NCBI RefSeq assembly: GCF_030131845.1
Contig: NZ_JASKYM010000004.1
Span: forward strand, 1-64,000
Direction of reading: 5' to 3'
Source: Romboutsia sedimentorum
GTDB lineage: Bacteria; Bacillota; Clostridia; Peptostreptococcales; Peptostreptococcaceae
DNA length: 64,000 bases
Both the position numbers and the translations under genes were made by a program. Below the pieces are notes generated by a model. It was not told the origin of the DNA, did no database searches, and was given only the letters and a program-made list of their open reading frames with translations. This document shows, in pieces, positions 35,100 to 44,500 of this stretch (position 1 is its first letter; the number at the start of each line of letters is the position of its first letter).

Positions 35100-35822
35100 T
35101 TATTGATTAAGATTATCTGACCAAAAATTTTGTGGTTTTTGGCTCTCATCTATTGGTAAAAGTTCATATCCCTCATTTACTAAATATACTAATATCTTAT
35201 CTAGTGCTTCTACTGTTTGTTGCTTTTCATGTATTAAAATAACTACTTTATTTTTATTTTGAGTATAATTTTTAACATTTTGTATTATTTGGTTAGAACT
35301 AAATTTCCAATCTTCAGTATCTATATTCCAATCCCAAAGCTTATATCCTGATTCTACTAAATTTTCATATGATTTACTTGGTGTATATGGCTTACTTCCA
35401 TATGGCAATCTTATTAATTTAGATTCCTTACCTGTTATTTCATAAAAAGTTTTCATGTTTATATCAAATTCGTCTTTTGCAGAATTACAGTCTTTGTATA
35501 ACTTATTTATATCATGAGAAACAGTATGAAATCCTGCAGTATTTCCATTTTCAATTATACTTTTTACTTGATCTGGGTAATTTTTCATATTCCTATCTAT
35601 CATAAAAAATGTTGCTTTAGCATTGTGTTTATTTAGGATTTTTATTATCCTTTCAGTATATTTAGATGGTCCATCATCAATAGTTATATATGCAATTTTT
35701 CTTTGATTATTATATTCTTCATTATAAGCGCATACCACTTTGACATTACATACTATCGTACCTATTGCTATTACTCCACCACTTAATATTATTTTTAATT
35801 TTTTCTTCATTATGCTATTCAT
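35100..35822 (-). CDS. Polysaccharide deacetylase (CE4)
   Basis: A 240-residue secreted NodB-type deacetylase with an N-terminal signal (IILSGGVIAIGTIVCNVKVVCA). CE4 motifs: MT1 TIDDGPS (catalytic Asp and first metal Asp), MT2 HTVSHDINKL (metal His pair), MT3 RLPYGSK, MT4 WDWNIDTEDW and MT5 LIHE. All are intact. Such enzymes remove N- or O-acetyl from peptidoglycan or glycans, often making muramic delta-lactam in the spore cortex. It is monocistronic by position, with GGAGG ahead of ATG 35822. Substrate cannot be fixed. Confidence 0.92.
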   Translation of the reverse strand: MNSIMKKKLKIILSGGVIAIGTIVCNVKVVCAYNEEYNNQRKIAYITIDDGPSKYTERIIKILNKHNAKATFFMIDRNMKNYPDQVKSIIENGNTAGFHTVSHDINKLYKDCNSAKDEFDINMKTFYEITGKESKLIRLPYGSKPYTPSKSYENLVESGYKLWDWNIDTEDWKFSSNQIIQNVKNYTQNKNKVVILIHEKQQTVEALDKILVYLVNEGYELLPIDESQKPQNFWSDNLNQ

Positions 35823-35970
35823 TATTGTTCCTCCTGTGCATGACTTTAAGTTATATTGTATATTTTGGGAACGTCTTTTTTATTTATTTTTACTTTGTTC
35901 TTTATATAGTATTAGTTAATTTTCTTGTTTTATCACATATATATTAATTTTTTTAATTAATATATATAAA

Positions 35971-35998
35971 AAAACTCAAAGCTTTCACTTTGAGTTTT
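35971..35998 (-). terminator. Rho-independent terminator of the permease gene
   Basis: An 11-bp perfect stem (AAAACTCAAAG, 35971-35981, with 35988-35998) with a T-run on the minus strand. Confidence 0.9.
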
Positions 35999-36008
35999 AT
36001 ATATATAT

Positions 36009-37358
36009 CTATGCTGTTTTTCTTGAACCTTCTTCTTTGTTTTTCTTAACCATATAATTGTAAACTGGTATACCTATTGCAGTTACTATAAGTCCTCCTA
36101 CAGATACCATAGTAGTTTCCATACCTGCTAAGAATAATTGATTTACTACAACGAATAATCCACTGAATATTGCTATTAATGGTATTATTGGATATAGAGG
36201 CACTTTATATGGTCTGTGTAAGTTTGGTTGATCTTTTCTTAATTTTATAACACCTATAAATGTTAATACATAGAATATCCATATAGCAAATATAGCTAAG
36301 TCACTTAATAAGTTAAATTGTCCAGATAAAGCATATATTGAAGATAATCCTGCTATTAATAATATTGAGTTAGCTGGTGCTTGAGCTCCGTTTAACTTTG
36401 ATAAAGACTTATGTCCTGGTAAAGTTTTTTGCTCTGCTAAAGTATAAGCAACTCTAGAACCTGTTAAAGTAAATCCATTTAATGTTCCAAATACTGATAT
36501 TAATATCCCAACAGTTATTATTTTTCCGCCAACTGGTCCAAATATAGCTTCTGCTACTGCTGCTGCTGGTGCTGAGTAAGTTGCTAATTCACTAGCTGGT
36601 AATACCCAAAGGTATGCTAAGTTTATTGTTAAATAAACTGCCATAACTACTGTTAATCCACCAACTATAGCCTTAGGTAAATCTTTACCTGGATTTTTCA
36701 TCTCTCCAGCTAAAGCTCCAACATTTATCCATCCATCATAAGCAAATAATATAGCTATTAATACTTGTCCTATTACACTACCTACATTAACACCTTCTCC
36801 AACAAGAGGAGTTAATATTTCATTTTGTCCTGATCCTTTAATGAATCCAAATACCATTATTAATATAAGAGGTATTAACTTGCATAGTGTAGATACAGTT
36901 TGTATAGCTCCACCTGTTTTAGATCCTAAAGTATTTAATGCTGCTACTAATAATATAATTCCAACTGCTATCGGAAGCATTAAAGAAGGTTTTCCTATTA
37001 AAGTTACTGCTTGTTCTGCAAATATAACTCCTAATGCTGCTATTGTTCCTGGGAAGAACAATACAGTTTGCATCCACCCTGTTAAAAATCCTAATCTATC
37101 TCCGTAGATTTCTTTGATGTATATCATCATTCCACCAGTTTTAGGTATTGCTGCTGAAACTTCTGCTGCAGTAAGTCCTGCTGTTATAGTTATAATTCCT
37201 GCTAGTACCCATGCTATTACTCCTAATCCTGGTTCTCCACCTGTTGACATATAAACTGACTGAGGTTTGAAGAATACTCCCGCTCCTATTACCATACCAA
37301 CAACAGTTGATAAAGCTGCAGACATTCCAAGAGTTTTTTGAAGTTGATTATTTTCCAT
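36009..37358 (-). CDS. APC-family amino acid permease
   Basis: A 449-residue membrane transporter with 12 predicted helices. The APC signature is in helix 1: LSTVVGMVIGAGVFFKPQSVY (the GxGxF unwound helix), then AAEVSAAIPKTGGMMIYIKEIYGDRLGFLTGWMQ. DGWINVGALAGEMKNPGKDLPKAIVGGL follows in the central region. The best analogy is the SteT/YveA-type L-amino acid exchanger group; the exact substrate is not readable. It stands alone between a strong terminator and a 430-bp gap. Confidence 0.88.
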   Translation of the reverse strand: MENNQLQKTLGMSAALSTVVGMVIGAGVFFKPQSVYMSTGGEPGLGVIAWVLAGIITITAGLTAAEVSAAIPKTGGMMIYIKEIYGDRLGFLTGWMQTVLFFPGTIAALGVIFAEQAVTLIGKPSLMLPIAVGIILLVAALNTLGSKTGGAIQTVSTLCKLIPLILIMVFGFIKGSGQNEILTPLVGEGVNVGSVIGQVLIAILFAYDGWINVGALAGEMKNPGKDLPKAIVGGLTVVMAVYLTINLAYLWVLPASELATYSAPAAAVAEAIFGPVGGKIITVGILISVFGTLNGFTLTGSRVAYTLAEQKTLPGHKSLSKLNGAQAPANSILLIAGLSSIYALSGQFNLLSDLAIFAIWIFYVLTFIGVIKLRKDQPNLHRPYKVPLYPIIPLIAIFSGLFVVVNQLFLAGMETTMVSVGGLIVTAIGIPVYNYMVKKNKEEGSRKTA

Positions 37359-37788
37359 GTCGTTCTCCTTAGATATATGATTTTATTATTTCATTTTACA
37401 TTTTTAATTATAATGCATTTTTAATTACTTTCAATACATTTTTTTCTATTTTTCGACATGTTTTTTCTTGTTTTTATTTTTTTGACATAATACCACCACT
37501 ATCTTTTATTTTTTTAAATTTTCAATATTTTCTTTCAATTGATATTTTTTATTAAACGCTGTTATTTCCTTATTTTTTGTACTTAATTTATAATTTATAT
37601 TTTAATATATATTTGAATCCTGTTGTGAAAAATGTTTTCCTATTATTTTTTTCAATATATAAATTTTATTAAATTTTAAAATGTATCAAGTTTTTTTATC
37701 AATTTCTTAATTTTATAAACTAATACTAATACTTTTTAGATATAAAAATAAAACTATATAGTAAAATTACCATATAGCTTTACTTTTA
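37359..37788. other. 430-bp non-coding gap
   Basis: Extremely AT-rich, with no ORF, tRNA or clear riboswitch. It holds the minus-strand promoter region and the ribosome binding site of the permease (near 37365) and a possible terminator of the azoreductase (37753-37779). Confidence 0.6.
37753..37779 (-). terminator. Probable terminator of the azoreductase gene
   Basis: CTATAT (37753-37758) pairs with ATATAG (37772-37777) and the inner GTAA with TTAC; the minus strand continues into a T-rich run. Confidence 0.45.
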
Positions 37789-38436
37789 TTAATACTTCAT
37801 GGAGTGTATTATATCATCTATTTTTCCTTCAGCTTTATCTATAGCTTCTTTTTTCTCTTGTTCTGTAAATCCTGTCCCATCTACTAATAATTCTTCAAAT
37901 TTCTTAATTCCCATAAATTTAATTATATTCTCTACATAATTTACACCTTTATTCATCACAGGTTTTAATATCCATGGAATATGACCTCCTGATGATTGAA
38001 TGTATACTACTGTTCTATCTATATCATTTAAAAGACCTTCTGGCTTTCCACTATCAAATGTTATTGTCTTTTGATCTTGCATTATACAATCTATATATTC
38101 TTTAAGTGGTGCAGGGAATGATAAACTCCACATTGGTGCTGCTATTACATATACATTAGTATCTACAAATTGATCACACAGGTCCCTTATTTTTTGTATT
38201 TCTTTTCTATCTTTATCATTTAATTGTTTTGCATCTTCTTCTTTTATTATGCAATTTCGTTTTTCAAAATATTTGTATTCAAGTCTTGGTATATGCTCTT
38301 TATACAAATCTAATTCTTCTACTTTAAAATCTTTATTTTGCTCTAAGAATCTATTTATAAATTTCCTAGCTACTGTTTTACTAGCTGATAGGTCCTCTGG
38401 TTTTGAATTAACACTTATGTAAAGTAATTTTTTCAT
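37789..38436 (-). CDS. azoR: FMN-dependent NADH-azoreductase (AzoR/AcpD family)
   Basis: A 215-residue flavodoxin-like oxidoreductase: LLYISVNSKPEDLSASKTVARKFINRFLE (FMN phosphate loop), VIAAPMWSLSFPAPLKEYIDCIM (the N/M-W-S-x-P FMN-binding loop) and VVYIQSSGGHIPWI (isoalloxazine loop). It reduces quinones and azo compounds with NADH, often for quinone or electrophile stress. Start ATG 38436 has AGAGGT seven bases ahead; the frame from 38454 has no site. The neighbour to the left is on the same strand but with a long gap, so it is monocistronic. Confidence 0.9.
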   Translation of the reverse strand: MKKLLYISVNSKPEDLSASKTVARKFINRFLEQNKDFKVEELDLYKEHIPRLEYKYFEKRNCIIKEEDAKQLNDKDRKEIQKIRDLCDQFVDTNVYVIAAPMWSLSFPAPLKEYIDCIMQDQKTITFDSGKPEGLLNDIDRTVVYIQSSGGHIPWILKPVMNKGVNYVENIIKFMGIKKFEELLVDGTGFTEQEKKEAIDKAEGKIDDIIHSMKY

Positions 38437-38512
38437 AAATTTACCTCTTTTCATATTTTACTATTATTATTTACAGGATGTTTTTTTTTATTCTATGTTT
38501 AAATAGCAAAAA

Positions 38513-38539
38513 GAACGCTGATAAAAGCTATCAGCGTTC
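38513..38539 (-). terminator. Terminator of the giant DUF11 gene
   Basis: GAACGCTGATA (38513-38523) pairs with 38529-38539, 5-nt loop, followed on the minus strand by a T-run. It is GC-rich for this region. Confidence 0.92.
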
Positions 38540-38558
38540 CATTTTTATTAATATAAAT

Positions 38559-41500
38559 CTAGCATAAATCTATAACTTGAACTTGGTAAACAACTGTTAT
38601 TATTTGACCAGGTACCATAGTATTTAAATTAAATCCAGCTGATGGATTGTAAGTTGGTTGACTTACACCATTTATAGTTACACTCCCTAAAACAAATATT
38701 GAGTTATGAGGAGTTGGATCTAAGAATACTACATTAGTAGCATTTATATTACCTGTATTTACTAAAGTAACTGTATAAGTCAATTTTTCACCTATCGTAG
38801 CGTACTGTTTATTTACTGCTTTAGTTACACTTAAATTACCTACTGCTATATTAGTTGTTACAGTATTTGAATAAGTTGTATCACTATATGGTGCTTGTTT
38901 TGGATCTACTACATATTTAAATGTGATAACAGCTTGATTTGTTACTGCATTTGTTGGTGGAACTGAAACTACATCAGCAGTGAATTCTACTATTACAACA
39001 TCCCCTATCGCTATATCAGGAATGTTAAATCCAACTGTAGGATCAAATGATGGCTTACTTACTCCATTAATTTTCACAGTTCCAGTTTTAAATGTTGCAC
39101 CTGTTGATGGTGTATCTTGGAAGAATACATCACTATCTATAACATTACCTACGTTTGTTAATGTTACTGTATAAGTTAAAGTATCTCCTATTGTAGCTAT
39201 TGGTTTATCTACAGTTTTAACTGCATTTATCTTACCTAAAACTACATTAGTTGTTACAAGATTACTATCTTGAGTATAACTTATTGGTGTTGACGTAGGA
39301 TCTATTTTATAACTAAATTGAGCTTGTGAAGTATTTGTTACATATGCAGGTATTGGTAATGAATTTATCTTAGCATCAAATGTTACAGTTACAGTTTGAC
39401 CTGGAGCTAAATCTGACAATCCAAATCCAGTATTTGGATTTAACTCAGGGTATAATACATTATTGATTCTTACTGTTCCAGATACATAAGTCAATGCTAT
39501 TTGCAATATATCTGAAAATAATATATTAGTTGCATTTACATTACCTGTATTAGTTATTGTAGATGCATAAGTTACAGTATCATTAACTTTAGCATACATC
39601 TTATCTACAGATTTTACATTCGATAAACTACCTATATTTATATTAGTAGTTACCGTATTTGATATTGTAGATATTGGATAATCAGATTCTTCTGGATCTA
39701 CTTTGTATACTCCATTTGTTGTTGCATAGTTAGCTACTTGTGGTGGTGATGGTAGTGTATTTACTATTGCTTGAAATTGAACTAGTGAAGTTAATCCAGC
39801 TAAAAGATTATTTGGTAAATTAAATCCAGCTATAGGATCATATGTTGGATAACTTACTCCATCTATTACTACAGTACCAGCTTTAAATACAGCACCATTT
39901 GATAAAACATCATTAAAGAATAATTGAGATATAGTTGTATTACCAGTATTTTTTACTAATATAGCATAGTTCAAAGTATTTTGTAATGTTGCATATAATT
40001 TATCTACTGTTTTAGTATCAGTTAAACTAGGCATTATTATTATAGTCATTACTGTGTTAGATTGAACAGACTTACTATAATATGACCCATTTGGATCTAT
40101 TTTATATTGGAATGTTCCTACTGCGTAGTTTAGTACTGAGTCATGAGTTGGTTGTTGTATAACAGTAGCTGTAAATACCACTGTTACAGAGCTTAGAGGT
40201 GATATAGTTCCTAAACTAAATCCTATGTTAGGATCATAGTCTGGATACGTTGTACCATCTATTTTTACAGATCCTGGATTAAATGTTACATCAGATTGTA
40301 AATTATCTGTAAATCCTACAGTTGTTGCATCAACATTACCATTATTGCTTACAACAACTGTATAAGTTAATACATCACCCTTAGTAGCATATCCTTTATT
40401 AACACTCTTAGTAAGATTTAATGATCCTAAGTTTATTTGAGTAGTGACAGTATTTGAATTAATTTGTGAAAGTATATCAGAACCATTAGGATCTATGCGA
40501 TAAGCAAAAGTAAGTTCAGCTGTATTGCTTACTAATGACAGTGTTGGTAATGAAGTTACAGTCGCCTCAAATTTAACAACTGCACTATCTCCAGAAACTA
40601 TATTTCCTATAGTAAAACTTGCATACGGATTATATGATGGGTAAGCTACATTATTTATAGTTACTGATCCATCTACAAAAGTTAATCCATTTGGTATGAC
40701 ATCTCTAAAGTTTACATTTTTAGCAAGTACGTTCCCATTATTTAATATATTAACCGTATAAGTTAACACATCTCCTATAGTAGCATATGCTTTGCTAACT
40801 GACTTAGTAGCACTTAATGAACCTACATTTACTACTGTAGTTACTGTATTAGTTATACCTTCTACTACAACTGGTTGGTTAGCTGGATCTATATAATATT
40901 TATACTGCCCTGAAGCATAGTTGTAGATAACGTAGTCTAGTGGTAAAGTCTGGACTGTTACTGCAAATGAAACAGTAGTACTTCCATATCCAGGTATATC
41001 ATCTAAACTAAATCCTGTATTTGGATTATACCCAGGCTTACTTACACCATTAACTACTACTGATTCAGGTATAAAGCTAGCATTTACTTGAACTATATCT
41101 TGGAAAAACAAATCAAAGCAATTGGCATTACCTTCATTGTTTATAGTTATAGTATAGTTTAGAGTATTTCCTATTGTTGCATATGCTTTATCTACTACTT
41201 TTGTTGCATTTATTTTCCCTATTTTAATAAGAGTTGTAACCTTATTAGAAGTAGCTGTCATAGTTACAGGATTATCACTTGGTGTTAACTTATAAGTGAA
41301 TGTTGTATCAGCAGTATTTTCAACCTTACCACTTACTGGTAGAGAATCAACATGAATGCTAAAAACTACTGTATGATATTGGTTTGGTTCTAAATCAGAT
41401 AAAATAAATCCTTCATCTGGATTAAACATTAGTTTTGGTATTCCATCTACTACTACACTTCCTGTGTTAAATGAAGTTGAAGGAGGCATTAAGTCTTTAA

Positions 41501-44500
41501 AATTTAAACTTGTTGCATTTACTGAACCAGTATTTTTTATAACTACATCGTAATTTAAATTATCTCCAACTGTAGCATATAATGCATTTACAGATTTAGT
41601 AAGAGTTAATTCTCCTGTTGCGACATAAGTTTGTGTAGTATTAGTATTAATAGCTGCAGTTATAACATCTTCTCCTACAGTATATTCATAATCTATAGTA
41701 GCAAAGTTGTAGATTGTATTATTAGCAGGTCTACTAGCTACTGTAGCTTGGAAGATTATTGTTATAGTTGTGTTTGGTGCTATATCATCTAGTGGGAATC
41801 CATCACTTGGGCTATATCCAGGTTTTTGAGTTCCATTTACATATACAGAGTCTGTTACAAATATTATATGAGAATCGAGTATATCTTGAAAAAGGACTGT
41901 CTGTGCTGGAACATTTCCACCATTATTTATATCTATAGTAAAGTTTAAAGTATCTCCTATTTTAGCTATTGACTTATCTACATATTTATTAGCAGATATT
42001 ATAGTGTCATATACATAAACTGTAGTTGTATTAGATGTTTTTGTCTTAGTCGTAGGGCTTGTGTTTGGATCTACATAATAAGAATAATCTACATCAGCTT
42101 TATTTAATAACTTATTATCTACTGGTAAAGTATTAGCTGTTACTGTAAAACTAATTGTTGTTTGATTTCCTACTGATATATCATCTAATGTAAATCCAGT
42201 GTTAGGGTCATAATTAGCTTTATTAACAGCATTTACATATACTGAACCTATGTTAAATGAAGATTCTGATTGAATTATATCTTTGAAATACAAACTCTTT
42301 AATATAGTGTTACCGGTATTAGCTACAACAAAATTATAAGTTATAACATTAGTTAATCTAGCTATAGTTCTATCAGTAACTTTAGTTATAGTTAAGTTAC
42401 CCATATTTATATAAGTCGTTACTGTATTACTTGTTGCGCTTGCTAAGATTGATACTCCATTTGGATCTATTTTATATTGATAGTTTACTACAGATGAGTT
42501 TGTTATATACCCATCACCTGGTACACTATCTATAGTTACATCAAAAGTTACCGTTACAGATGATCCAGGCATTATAGTTCCTAATGGAAATCCAGCATTA
42601 GGGACATACTCTGGATATGTTGTTGATCCTATTTTTACAGTTCCGGCTACAAAAGTTGTATGACTTGGTACATTATCTATAAAATTAGTACTAGTTATAT
42701 CTACATTACCGTTGTTGGCTATTACTGAAGTATAAGTTAATGTGTCTCCTACTGTTGCATAAATTTTATTTACACTCTTAGTATTAGTTACAGCCATCAT
42801 TTTTACATTTGTTGTAACTGTATTACTTGTTAAGCTTCCATCAATGTAAGGTAGTGATGGGCTTAATTGATATTTAAAATTGATGTTAGCGCTATTATTA
42901 ATTTGTGTAGATGTTGGAACACTAGTTACTGTTGCCTTAAACATTACAACAACGTTTCCACCAGGTAATACATTATTTATTATAAATCCTGTGTTTGGAT
43001 TAAATCCTGGCTTACTTACGCCATCTATAATTACAGAATCTGCTACAAATGTAGCTCCATTTGGTATTATATCTTTAAAGCTAACATTTGTTAGAGGTAC
43101 TGTGCCATTGTTAGCTGCTATAACTTCATAATTTAAAATATCTCCTACTGTTGCATAATACTTATCTACGGATTTAGTCAATGTTGCTAAATAAGTGTTT
43201 ATTACTGTAGTAACAGTATTACTTGTTTTAGTCTCAGTTACAGGTTCATCATTTGGATCTATATAATAACTATACGATGTTGTCGCATTATTTTTGATAG
43301 TGTTTGGAGTTGGCAAGCTATCAACAGTTACTTTAAATTGAACTGTTACAACCTGACCTACAACCATCGTTCCTAATGTGAATCCTGTTTGAGGGTTATA
43401 AGCTGGTTTACTTATTCCATTTACCATTACAGAACCAGGTACAAAAGTTGCCTCAGATTGAATTATATCTGCAAATAATGTATTAAATGCATTTGCATTC
43501 CCTGTATTAGTTGCTGTAAATGAATAAGTTAAAGTTTCTCCTACACCTGCATATGACTTATCTACATTTTTTACTAAAGCTATTGATGCATAAGGATCAT
43601 AAGTTTTAACTATATTAGAATATACAGTGTCAGTTACTACTGGGCTACTTGGAATTTGTTGATAGCTAAGTGTAACTTCTGACATATTTGGTATATATCC
43701 AACTGGCGTATTAGATATTATAGAAACTCCAAATACTATTGTAGTAGTATCTCCAGGATGCATAGTTCCTATTGGAAATTGTGTACTTGGGTTATATTCT
43801 GGATGATTAACACCATTAACATATACACTTCCTGGATAGAATGATAAATAAACACCAAGGAAATCCACAAATTTCATATCAGTTAAAGGCACAGTTCCTG
43901 TATTTTGTATAACTGTTGTATAAACAATATAATCTCCAGGTTTTGCATAAGATTTGTCTACAGATTTAGTTACACTGTATCCTGCTTTATTTATAATAGT
44001 TTGCACTATATTACTGTATACTGCACTTGTCAATATACTTCCATTAGGGTCCGGTTTGTAACTATATACCACATCAGATTGGTTATATACTATATTTGGG
44101 TTAGGAACAGTATCGACCTTAGCTTTATAAGTTACTTCTATTGTTCCACCTGAGCAAATAGTTCCAAGAGTAAATCCTTGATTTGGGTTATATGCTGGAT
44201 AAGGTATTCCATTTATAGATACCGAACCAGACACAAAAGATGTCTCTGCTTGTATATTAGATAAAAATACTGTGTTTGTAGCATTTATATTTCCATTATT
44301 ACTTACATTTACTTTGTAATATAAAGTGTCTCCTACAATCGCATATGCCTTATCCACGCTTTCAACAATATTCATACATACGTAGTTTGCTATTGTATCA
44401 ACTTTATTAGAATCTTTTTCTACTTCTATAACAGTGCTTCCTTGTGATATTTGGTACTTAAATGGTACTTGAGCTATATTTTCTATTAAATCAGCAGGAT

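Noticed and set aside
35938..35966. AT-only palindrome (ATATATATTAATT and complement)
   Set aside because: Simple-sequence AT palindrome beside the real permease terminator; no evidence of separate function.
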